From assembly GCF_051401765.1 (NCBI RefSeq), contig NW_027480467.1:1302001-1366000 (forward strand): a stretch of 64,000 nt of DNA. The letters run 5' to 3'. Positions within the stretch are counted from its first letter, which is position 1. Each line of letters opens with the position of its first letter. The stretch is from Calliopsis andreniformis (taxonomy: Eukaryota; Arthropoda; Insecta; Hymenoptera; Andrenidae). Positions 11,901 to 21,640 of this stretch are shown here, piece after piece. The notes below the pieces were generated by a model. That model had not been told where the DNA came from and did not search any database. It saw nothing but the letters and a program-made list of their open reading frames with translations. Both the position numbers and the translations under genes were made by a program.

Positions 11901-12973
11901 ATCCTCAATCCTCAATCCTCAATCCTCAATGCTCAATCCTCAATCCTCAATCCACAACCCTCAATCTTCCATCCTCAATACTCAATCTGCAATCCTCGAT
12001 CCTCAATCCTCAACCCTCAATCCTCATTCTTCAATCCTCAATACCCAATCCTCAATCTTCAATCCTCAGTCCACAATCCTCAGCCCTCAATCCTCAGTCT
12101 TCGATCCTCAACACCCAATCCTCAATCTTCAATCTTCAATCCTCAATCCTCAGACCTCAATCTTCAATCTTCAATCCTCAATACTCAACCTTCTATCCTC
12201 AATCCTCAATCCTCAATCCTCAATCCTCATTCTTCAATCCGCAACACCCAATACTCAACCTTCTATCCTCAATCCTCAATCCTCAATTCTCAACCCTTAA
12301 TCCTCAATCCTCAGACCATAAACATCAATACTCAACCCTCAGTCCTCGTCCTCAGTCCACATCAAGCAATCCTCAATCCTCAATCTTCAATCATCAACAT
12401 TCGATCTTCAGTCCTCAACCCTCAATCCTCAATCCTCAATCCTCAATCCTCAATGTTCAATCCGCAATACCGAATCCTCAATCTTCAATCCTCAATCCTC
12501 AATCCTCAATCCTCAATCCTCAATACTCAGTCCTCAATCCTCAGTCCTCAAACCCCAAAACTCGATCTTCAATCCTCAATACTCAAACTTCAATCCTCCG
12601 TCCTCAATCCTCAATCCTCAATCCTCAATCCTCAATCCTCAATCGTCAGGCTTCAATCCTCAATACTCAATCTTCAATCCTCAATCCTCAATCCTCAATC
12701 CTCAATCCTCATCCTTCAATCCTCAATACCCAATCCTCAATCTTCAATCCTCAATCCTCAATCCTCAATTCTCAATGCTCAATCCTCAGTCCTCAGTTCT
12801 CAAACCTCAATCCTCAACCATCATCCCTCATCCTCAATCCTGAATACTCAATTCTCAATCCTCAATCCTCAATCTTCAATCCTCAATACTCAATCTTCAA
12901 TAATCAATCCTCAGTTCTCAATCCTCAATACTCAATCCTCAATCGTCGATCCTCAATCCCCAATCCTCAATCT
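8905..12973 (+). repeat. 4.07-kb segmental duplication, copy 2 (partner 331-4,400)
   Basis: This copy carries the domain I marker TGTTCAATCCGC at 9664, 11,551 and 12,453, mirroring 1090, 2978 and 3880. It lacks the one-base insertion of copy 1, so its internal 1.89-kb spacing is 1,887 rather than 1,888. It therefore contains the tandem 1.9-kb higher-order pair as well. The 878-residue frame at 9664-12,300 and the first part of the frame at 12,453-15,122 fall in this block and are by-products of the repeat. Confidence 0.85.
9583..10585 (+). repeat. 1.0-kb block, source or partner of 14,705-15,707
   Basis: The TGTTCAATCCGC marker at 9664 recurs at 14,786, an offset of 5,122, and the following kilobase keeps the same order of rare units (CTCTATCGTCAGGC, CTTCATTCCTC, CAACACCCAATAC). 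The only substitution I noticed is CTATCGTC here against CTATGGTC near 14,968. This block sits inside the larger 4.07-kb copy. Confidence 0.8.
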
Positions 12974-13327
12974 TCAATCCTCAATCCTCAATCCTCAATC
13001 CTCAATCCTCAATCTTCAATCCTCAATACTCAATCTTCAATCCTCAATCCTGAATCCTCAATCCTCAATCCTCAATCCTCAATCCTCAACCATCAATCAT
13101 CAATACTCAGTCTTCAATCCTCAATCCTCAATCCTCAATCCTCAATCCTCATTCTTCAATCCTCAATACGCAATCCTCAATCTTCAATCCTCAATCCTCA
13201 ATACTCAATTCTCACTCCTTAGTCCTCAATCCTCAGACCTTAGACATCAATACTCAACCCTCAGTCCTCGTCCTCAATCCACAACAATCAATCCTCAATC
13301 CTCAATCTTCAATCATCAATATTCAAT

Positions 13328-14710
13328 CATCAATACACAATCCTCAACCTTCTATCCTCAATCCTCAATCCTCAATTCTCAACCCTTAATCCTCAATCCT
13401 CAGACCATAAACATCAATACTCAACTCTCAGTCCTCGTCCTCAATCCACGTCAATCAATCCTCAATCCTCAATCTTCAATCATCAACATTCGATCTTCAG
13501 TCCTCAACCCTCAATCCTCAATCCTCAATCCTCAATCGTCAATGTTCAATCCGCAATACCGAATCCTCAATCTTCAATCCTCAATCCTCAATCCTCAATC
13601 CTCAATCCTCAATACTCAGTCCTCAATCCTCAGTCCTCAAACCCCAAAACTCGATCTTCAATCCTCAATACTCAATCTTCAATCCTCCGTCCTCAATCCT
13701 CAATCCTCAATCCTCAATCCTCAATCCTCAATCGTCAGGCTTCAATCCTCAATACTCAATCTTCAATCCTCAATCCTCAATCCTCAATCCTCAATCCTCA
13801 TCCTTCAATCCTCAATACCCAATCCTCAATCTTCAATCCTCAATCCTCAATCCTCAATTCTCAATGCTCAATCCTCAGTCCTCAGTTCTCAAACCTCAAT
13901 CCTCAACCATCATCCCTCATCCTCAATCCTGAATACTCAATTCTCAATCCTCAATCCTCAATCTTCAATCCTCAATACTCAATCTTCAATAATCAATCCT
14001 CAATTCTCAATCCTCAATACTCAATCCTCAATCGTCGATCCTCAATCCCCAATCCTCAATCTTCAATCCTCAATCCTCAATCCTCAATCCTCAATCCTCA
14101 ATCTTCAATCCTCAATCCTCAATCCTCAATCCTCAATCCTCAATACTCAGTCCTCAATCCTCAGTCCTCAAACCCCAAAACTCGATCTTCAATCCTCAAT
14201 ACTCAATCTTCAATCCTCCGTCCTCAATCCTCAATCCTCAATCCTCAATCCTCAATCCTCAATCGTCAGGCTTCAATCCTCAATACTCAATCTTCAATCC
14301 TCAATCCTCAATCCTCAATCCTCAATCCTCATCCTTCAATCCTCAATACCCAATCCTCAATCTTCAATCCTCAATCCTCAATCCTCAATTCTCAATGCTC
14401 AATCCTCAGTCCTCAGTTCTCAAACCTCAATCCTCAACCATCATCCCTCATCCTCAATCCTGAATACTCAATTCTCAATCCTCAATCCTCAATCTTCAAT
14501 CCTCAACACTCAATCTTCAATAATCAATCCTCAATTCTCAATCCTCAATACTCAATCCTCAATCGTCGATCCTCAATCCCCAATCCTCAATCTTCAATCC
14601 TCAATCCTCAATCCTCAATCCTCAATCCTCAATCTTCAATCCTCAATACTCAATCTTCAATCCTCAATCCTGAATCCTCAATCCTCAATCCTCAATCCTC
14701 AATCCTCAAT
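13328..14710 (+). repeat. 1.38-kb block with two 531-base tandem units, copy 2
   Basis: This is the partner of 7,264-8,646 at a constant offset of 6,064 (7478 to 13,542; 7571 to 13,635; 8102 to 14,166). The left junction follows TTCAATCATCAAT, where the flank switches from an ATTCAATC context to the ACACAATCC context. At the right end the sequence switches into the 14,705-15,707 block. A substitution near 13,538 (TCGTCAATG for TCCTCAATG) marks this copy. Confidence 0.82.
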
Positions 14711-15707
14711 CCTCAATCTTCAATCATCAATATTCAATCTTCAGTCCTCAATCCTCAATCCTCAATCCTCAATCCTCAATCCTCAATGTTCAATCCGCAA
14801 TACCCAATCCTCAATCTTCAATCCACAATCCTCAACCCTCAATCCTCAATCCTCAATACTCAATCCTCAATCCTCAGTCCTCAATCCTCAAAACTCAATC
14901 TTCAATCCTCAATACTCAATCTTCAATCCTCCGTCCTCAATCCGCAATCCTCAATCCTCAATCCTCTATGGTCAGGCTCCAATCCTCAGTCCTCAAACCT
15001 CAATTCTGAATCCTCAATACTCAATCTTCAATCCTCAACCTTCAGTCCTCAATACTCAACTGTCAGTCCTCAATCCTCAATACTCAATCCTCAATCCTCA
15101 ATCTTCATTCCTCAATACCTAATCTTCAATCCTCAATCCTCAATCCTCAATCCTCAATCCTCAATGCTCAATCCTCAATCCTCAATCCACAACCCTCAAT
15201 CTTCCATCCTCAATACTCAATCTGCAATCCTCGATCCTCAATCCTCAACCCTCAATCCTCATTCTTCAATCCTCAATACCCAATCCTCAATCTTCAATCC
15301 TCAGTCCACAATCCTCAGCCCTCAATCCTCAGTCTTCGATCCTCAACACCCAATCCTCAATCTTCAATCCTCAATCCTCAATCCTCAGACCTCAATCTTC
15401 AATCTTCAATCCTCAATACTCAACCTTCTATCCTCAATCCTCAATCCTCAATCCTCAATCCTCATTCTTCAATCCGCAACACCCAATACTCAATCTTCAA
15501 TCCTCAATCCTCAATCCTCAATTCTCAATCCTCAATACTCAATCATCAATCCTCAGACCTCAAACATCAATACTCAACCCTCAGTCCTCGTCCTCAATCC
15601 ACAGCCCTCAATACTCGATCCTCAATCTTCAATCATCAATATTCAATCTTCACTCCTCAATCCTCAATCCTCAATACTCAATCCTCAATCCTCAATCCTC
15701 AATCCTC
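14705..15707 (+). repeat. 1.0-kb block, partner of 9,583-10,585
   Basis: This block has the same variant order as the earlier one at offset 5,122. It ends where ACTCAAGCATCAACCC begins and leads directly into a domain II A-type island at 15,747. The region 8,905-15,707 is therefore assembled from at least three copied pieces of domain I joined end to end. Confidence 0.8.
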
Positions 15708-16500
15708 AATACTCAAGCATCAACCCTCAATTCTCAATACTCATCAGAATATCCTGAATTCTCAGGATTCAATACTCAAACATCAACACTTAACCCTCAT
15801 TCCTCAATACTCAATCCTCAATCCTCAATCTTCAATCCTCAATCCTCAATCCTCAATTCTCAATGCTCAACCCTCATTCCTCAGTTCTCAAACCTCAACC
15901 CTCAACCACCAGCCCTCATCCCCAATCCTCAATACTCAATCGTCAATCCTCAATCTTCAATCGTCAATACTCAATCTTCAATAATCAATCCTCAATCCCC
16001 AAACCTCATACTTCAATCCTCAATCCTCAATCCTCAATCCTCAATCCTCAATCCTCAATCTTCAATCCTCAATACTCAATCTTCAATCCTCAATCCTCAA
16101 TCCTCAATCCTCAATGCTGAATCCACAATCCTCAATCCTCAACCCTCAATCTTCAATCCTCAATTCTCAATCTGCAATCCTCAATCCTCAATCCTCAAAC
16201 CTCAGTACTCAATCTTCAATCCTCAATCCTCAATCCTCAATCCTCAACCCTCACTCTTCAATCCTCAACACCCAATCCTCAAACTTCAATCCTCAATCCT
16301 AAATTCTCAATTCTCAATCCTCAATCCTCAATCCTCAGACCTCAAACATCAACACTCAACCCTCAGTCCTCGTCCTCAATCCACAACCCTCAATCCCCGA
16401 TCCTCAATCTTCAATCATCAATATTCAATCTTCAATGCTCAATCCTCAATCCTCAATACTCAGCTATCAATTCTCAATTCTCAATTATCAATAGAATATC
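15707..16500 (+). repeat. Domain II patch between domain I blocks
   Basis: This short stretch is bounded by two A-type islands with GAATATCCTGAATTC at 15,747 and 16,494. The first is irregular, with CATCAGAATAT in place of CAATAGAATAT. Between them is ordinary heptamer repeat with the six-base phase-slip elements in CAGCCCTCATCCC and CAGTCCTCGTCC contexts. Three frames of 62-96 residues cross it. No gene is supported. Confidence 0.7.
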
Positions 16501-17500
16501 CTGAATTCTCAGGATTCAATACTCAACCCTAAACCCTCAACCATCAGCCCTCATCCTCAATCCTCAATCCTCAATCCTCAATCCTCAATTTTCAATCCTC
16601 AATACCCATTCCTCAATCCTCAATCCTCAATTCTCAATCCTCAATACTCAATACTCAATCCTCAATACTCAATGCTCAATCGTCGGTACTCAATCCCCAA
16701 TCCTCAATCTTCAATCCTCAATCCTCAATCCTCAATCTTCAATCCTCAATACTCAATCTTGAATCCTCAATCCTCAATCCTCAACCCTCAATCATCAATC
16801 CTCAATCCTCAACCTTCAATCATCAATACTCAGTCTTCAATCCTCAATCCTCAATCCTCAATCCTCAATCCTCATTCTTCAATCATCAATACACAATCCT
16901 CAACCTTCTATCCTCAATCCTCAATCCTCAATTCTCAACCCTTAATCCTCAATCCTCAGACCATAAACATCAGTACTCAACCCTCAGTCCTCGTCCTCAA
17001 TCCACAACAATCAATCCTCAATCCTCAATCTTCAATCATCAATATTCGATCTTCAGTCCTCAACCCTCAATCCTCAATCCTCAATCCTCAATCCTCAATG
17101 TTCAATCCGCAATACCGAATCCTCAATCTTCAATCCTCAATCCTCAATCCTCAATCCTCAATCCTCAATACTCAGTCCTCAATCCTCAGTCCTCAAACCC
17201 CAAAACTCGATCTTCAATCCTCAATACTCAATATTCAATCCTCCGTCCTCAATCCTCAATCCTCAATCCTCAATCCACAATCCTCAATCGTCAGGCTTCA
17301 ATCCTCAATACTCAATCTTCAATCCTCAATCCTCAATCCTCAATCCTCAATCCTCATCCTTCAATCCTCAATACCCAATCCTCAATCTTCAATCCTCAAT
17401 CCTCAATCCTCAATTCTCAATGCTCAATCCTCAGTCCTCAGTTCTCAAACCTCAATCCTCAACCATCATCCCTCATCCTCAATCCTGAATACTCAATCCT
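16400..17500 (+). repeat. 1.1-kb duplication, copy 2 (partner 6,780-7,880)
   Basis: This copy matches 6,780-7,880 at a constant offset of 9,620. It ends near 17,490, where the partner continues ACTCAATTCTC and this copy has ACTCAATCCTC. Part of it (about 16,805-17,260) has a further relative at 18,173-18,630. Confidence 0.8.
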
Positions 17501-18172
17501 CAATCCTCAATCCTCAATCTTCAATCCTCAATCCTCAATCTTCAATCCTCAATACTCAATCTTCAATCCTCAATCCTCAATCCTCAACCCTCAATCATCA
17601 ATCCTCAATCCTCAACCTTCAATCATCAGTACTCAGTCTTCAATCCTCAATCCTCAATCCTCAATCCTCAGTCCTCAATCCTCAATCCTCAATCCTCAAA
17701 CATCAATCCTCAACCGTCAGTCCTCGTCCTCAATACTCAACACTCAATCCTCAATCCTCAATCTTCAATCCTCAATACTCAATATTCAATCCTCGATCCT
17801 CAATTCTCAATCCTCAATCTTCAATCCTGAATCCTCAATCCTCAATACTCAATCCTCATTCTTCAATCCTCAATACCCATTCCTCAATCTTCAATCCTCA
17901 ATCATCAATCCTCAATTCTCAATGCTCAATCCTCAGTCCTCAGTTCTTAAACCTCAACCCTCAACCATCAGCTCTCACCCTCAATCCTCAATACTCAATC
18001 CTCAATCCTCAATCTTCAATCCTTAATACTCAATCTTCAATAATCAATCCTCAAATCTCAATCCTCAATACTCAATACTCAATCCTCAATACTCAATACT
18101 CAATCGTCGATACTCAATCCCCAATCCTCAATCTTCAATCCTCAATCCTCAATACTCAATCTTCAATCCTCA

Positions 18173-18630
18173 ATCCTCAACCTTCAATCATCAATACTCA
18201 GTCTTCAATCCTCAATCCTCAATCCTCAATCCTCAATCCTCATTCTTCAATCCTCAATACACAATCCTCAACCTTCTATCCTCAATCCTCAATCCTCAAT
18301 TCTCAATCCTTAATCCTCAATCCTCAGACCTTAAACATCAATACTCAACCCTCAGTCCTCGTCCTCAATCCACAACAATCAATCCTCAATCCTCAATCTT
18401 CAATCATCAATATTCGATCTTCAGTCCTCAATCCTCAATCCTCAATCCTCAATCCTCAATCCTCAATGTTCAATCCGCAATACCGAATCCTCAATCTTCA
18501 ATCCTCAATCCTCAATCCTCAATCCTCAATCCTCAATACTCAGTCCTCAATCCTCAGTCCTCAAACCTCAAAACTCGATCTTCAATCCTCAATACTCAAC
18601 CTTCAATCCTCCGTCCTCAATCCTCAATCC
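18173..18630 (+). repeat. Domain I sub-block, partner of 16,805-17,260
   Basis: AACCTTCAATCATC at 16,811 recurs at 18,179, and TGTTCAATCCGCAATACC at 17,098 recurs at 18,466, both at offset 1,368. The two copies share the CATACACAATCC-type context, the phase-slip element in CAGTCCTCGTCC and the CAAAACTCGATC stretch. This is the last occurrence of the full domain I marker until a lone relative at 46,053. Confidence 0.75.
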
Positions 18631-19690
18631 TCAATCCTCAATCCTCAATCCTCAATCCTCAATCCTCAATCCTCAATCTTCAATCCTCAATACTCAATCT
18701 TCAATCGTCAGTCCTCAATACTCAATCCCCAATCCTCATTCCTCAATCCTCATTCTTCAATCCTCAATACCCAATCCTCAATCTTCAATCCTCAATCATC
18801 AATCCTCAGTTCGCAATCCTCAATCCTCAATCCTCAGACGTCAGGCATCAGCACTCAACCCTCAGTCCTAGTCCTCAATCCACAACCCTCAATCCTCAAT
18901 CCTCAATCTTCATTCATCAATATTCAACCTTCAATCCTCAATCCTCGGTCATCAATACTCAATCTTCAATTCTCAATCCTGCATCCTCAATCCTCAATCC
19001 TCATCCCTCAATCCTCAATATTCAATCCTCAATACTCAATCTTCAATCCTCAATCCTCAATACTCAATCCCCAATCCTCATTCCACAATCCTCATTCTTC
19101 AATCCTCAATACCCAATCCTCAATCTTCAATCCTCAATCCTCAATCCTCAGTTCGCAATCCTCAATCATCATTCTTCAATCCTCAATACCCAATTCTCAA
19201 TCTTCAATCCTCAACCCTCAATCCTCAACTCTCAATCCTCAATCCTCAGTTCCCAGTCCTCAAACCTCAATCCTCAACCCTCAGCCCTCAACCTCAATCC
19301 TCAATCCTCAATCCTCAATCCTCAATGCTCAATCCTCAATCCTCAATCCTCAATCCTCAGTCCTCAATCCTGAATCCTCAATCCTCCATCCTCAATCCTC
19401 AATCCTCAATTCTCAATCCTCAATCCTCAGTCCTCAGTCCTCAAACCTCAATCCTCAACATTCAGCCCTCATCCTCAATCCTCAATCCTCAATCCTCAAT
19501 CCTCAATCCTCAATCCTCAGTCCTCAATCTTCATTCCTCGATACTGAATCTTCAATCCTCAATCCTCAATCCTCAATCCTCAATGCTCAATCCTCAATCC
19601 TCAATTCTCAATACTCAATAGAATATCCTGAATTCTCAGGATTCAATACTCAAACCTCAATCCTCAACCCTCAGCCCTCATCCTCCATCC
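18630..19690 (+). repeat. Transitional heptamer repeat between domains I and II
   Basis: This is ordinary repeat in which domain II features first appear. The AGACGTCAGGCATC variant lies near 18,836, and the CAGTCCTCAATCTTCATTCCTCG context lies near 19,520. An A-type island follows at 19,621. From about 19,620 onward islands recur roughly once per kilobase to the end of the window. Confidence 0.65.
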
Positions 19691-19953
19691 TCAATCCTCA
19701 ATCCTCAATCCTCATTCTTCAATCCTCAATACACAATCCTAAATCTTGAATCCTCAATCCTCAATCCTCAATCCTCAAACCTCAATTTTCAATCCTCATT
19801 ACTCAATCTTTAGTCCTCAATGCACAATCCTCAACCCTCAATCCTCATTCCTCAAACCTCAATCCTCAACCCTCAGTCCTCATCCTCAATTCTCAATTCT
19901 CAATACTCAATCCACAATCCTCAATCTTCAATCCTCAATAATCAATCTCCAAT

Positions 19954-19990
19954 CCTAGATCCTCAATCCCCAATCTTCAATCCTTAATCC
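19954..19990 (+). repeat. CCTAGATCC marker of domain II (first of about 24)
   Basis: The context is CAATCTCCAATCCTAGATCC then CTCAATCCCCAATCTTC and CCTTAATCCTC. It recurs near 19.95, 20.99, 24.26, 25.03, 26.36, 29.52, 30.02, 31.03, 32.13, 33.77, 35.00, 36.21, 38.06, 42.26, 47.42, 48.09, 52.18, 54.40, 56.63, 58.31, 58.50, 59.81, 61.97 and 63.65 kb, and nowhere in the first 19.9 kb that I could find. The copy at 29.52 reads CCTAGGTCC. TAG and TAA in this context end many + frames. Confidence 0.8.
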
Positions 19991-20296
19991 TCAACCTTCA
20001 ATCCTCATTCCCCAGTCCTCAATCTTCAATCCTCAATGCTCAATCCTCAATCCTCAATCCTCAGTCCTCAATCCTCAATTCTCAATCCTCCAACCTCAAT
20101 CCTCAACCGTCAGTCCTCGTCCGCAGTACTCAAACCTCAATCCTCAATCCTCAATCTTCTATCATCAATACTCAATCTTCAATCCTCAATCCTTAATCTT
20201 CAATCCTCAATCCTCAATCCTCAATATTGAACACACAACCGTCAACCATCAACCCTCAATACTCCACCATCAATCCACAATTCTCAATACTCAATA

Positions 20297-20420
20297 GAAT
20301 ATCCTGAATTCTCATGGTTCAATACTCAATCCGCAAAATTCAATAATCAAACCTCAATCCTCAACCATCAATCCTCATCACTCAATCCTCAATACTCAGT
20401 CCTCTCTCTTCAATCCTCCA
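20297..20420 (+). repeat. B-type GAATAT island (first of 17 copies)
   Basis: The core GAATATCCTGAATTCTCATGG is followed by TTCAATACTCAATCCGC, AAAATTCAATAATCAAATC and, about 110 bases on, CAGTCCTCTCTCTTC. The hairpin of the A type is broken by CATGG. Core starts: 20297, 22726, 25374, 31382, 34131, 35382, 36988, 41065, 47773, 52682, 54908, 55433, 56982, 59002, 60315, 60840, 62320. Sublineages are marked by ATTCTACATGG (34131, 35382, 36988, 41065), GAATATCGTG (31382, 47773) and ATTCACATGG (55433, 60840). It introduces TAG and TAA on the + strand, so open frames tend to end here. Confidence 0.87.
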
Positions 20421-20859
20421 TCCTCAATCCTCAATCCTCACGCGTCAATGCTCAATCCTCAATCCTCAACCCTCAATTCTCAGTCCTCAAACCTCAATCC
20501 GGGATGCTCAATCCTGAATCCTCAATCTTCAGCCGTCAGTTTTCAACAATCAATTGTCCATCCTCAATCCTCAATAGAACATCCTCAATGCACAGTTTTC
20601 AATACTCAATCCCCATTCTTCAATCTTCAAATCTCAATCCACAAACATTAATTCTCATCACTCAGCCCTCAGCAATCAGTCCTCAATCTTCAATCCACAA
20701 TCCTCAATCCTCAATCTTCAATCCTCAATCCTCAATTCTCAATCCTCAATACTCAATCCTCAATCCTCAATCCTCAATCCTCAATCCTCAATCCTCAATA
20801 CTCATTCTTCAATCCTCTATACCCAATCCTCAATCTTCAATCCTCAATCTTCAATCCTC

Positions 20860-21640
20860 AATCCTCAACCCTCAATCCTCATTCCTCAAGCCTCAATCGT
20901 CAACCCTCAGTCCTCATCCTGAATTCTCAATTCTCAATCCTCAATCCTCAATCCTCAATCTTCAATCCTCTATAATCGATCTCCAATCCTAGATCCTCAA
21001 TCCCCAATCTTCAATCCTTAATCCTCAATCTCCAATCCTCATTCCCCAGTCCTCAATCTTCAATCCCCAATGCTCAATCCTCAATCCTCAATCCTCAATA
21101 CTCAATCTTCAATCCTCAATCCTCAATACTCAGTCCCCAATCCTCATTCCTCAATCCTCATTCTTCTATCCTCAATACCCAATCCTCAATCTTCAATCCT
21201 CAATCCTCAATCCTCAGTTCGCAATCCTCAATCCTCAATCCTCAGACGTCAGGCATCAACACTCAACCCTCAGTCCTCGTCCTCGATCCACAACCCTCAA
21301 TGCTCAATCCTCAATCTTCATTCATCAATATTCAACCTTCAATCCTCAATCCTCAATCCTCAATCCTCAATACTCAATGTTCAATCCTCAACAGCCAATC
21401 CTCAATCTTCAATCCTCAATCCTCAATCCTCAATCCTCAATCCTCATTCTTCAATCCTCAATACCCAATCCTCAATCTTCAATCCTCAATCCTCAATCCT
21501 CAATCCTCCAACCACAATTTTCAATCCTCAATACTCAATCTTTAGTCCTGAATGCTCAATCCTCAATGCTCAATCCTCAGTCCTCAATCTTCAATCCTCA
21601 ATCCTCAGTCCTCAATCCTCAATCCTCAATGCTCAATCCT
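20860..21640 (+). repeat. 0.8-kb duplication, copy 1 (partner 26,236-27,058)
   Basis: CCTCAAGCCTCAATCG at 20,884 recurs at 26,260 (offset 5,376), and TGCTCAATCC at 21,300 recurs at 26,718 (offset 5,418). The 42-base difference is six heptamers gained in the partner near 26,465, where CAGTCCTGAATCCTC and CATTCCTCAATATTC are inserted. Otherwise the rare variants AGACGTCAGGC, CAACAGCC and CTTTAGTCCTG keep the same order. Confidence 0.8.

Larger units (their letters stand above)
16672..19749 (+). other. Longest open frame (1,025 codons); repeat by-product, not supported as a gene
   Basis: The frame is open for 3 kb because the unit lacks stops in every + frame and because domain I here has no TAG-bearing island until 19,621. 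The predicted protein is a degenerate run of SSILNPQ from end to end, with no non-repeat domain, no signal peptide and no membrane segment. Its start is simply a TGCTCAA unit variant, and the preceding sequence is ordinary repeat with no ribosome-binding or promoter element. The reading frame is not preserved between duplicated copies, where indels of 1, 7 and 76 bases occur. Translation cannot be excluded, but the sequence gives no evidence for it. Confidence 0.85.
19690..20572 (+). repeat. 0.9-kb duplication, copy 1 (partner 24,767-25,649)
   Basis: Landmarks share an offset of 5,077: TCTTTAGTCC at 19,807 and 24,884, the TGCTCAATCC units at 20,036 and 25,113, the B-type island at 20,297 and 25,374, and the unusual CACGCGTCAATGC with the GGGATGC variant near 20,500 and 25,580. 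CACGCGTC includes an MluI site (ACGCGT), seen only in this pair. Copies diverge where this one continues into a C-type island at 20,577. Confidence 0.82.

Noticed and set aside
9664..15122. Two large frames of 878 and 889 residues as a tandem gene pair
   Set aside because: They lie within copied satellite blocks and change length with one-base or one-unit indels. The related frame at 1090 is shifted by a one-base insertion near 2,362 without consequence.
18836..18846. AGACGTCA variants as regulatory cyclic-AMP-response-like sites
   Set aside because: They miss the TGACGTCA consensus by one base, have no gene nearby, and are copied passively with their blocks.
16672..19749. A 1,025-residue repetitive protein gene
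   Set aside because: The frame consists only of degenerate SSILNPQ repeats, its start is a TGCTCAA unit variant, and the repeat is open in all + frames by arithmetic. No promoter, distinct domain or conserved frame supports it.
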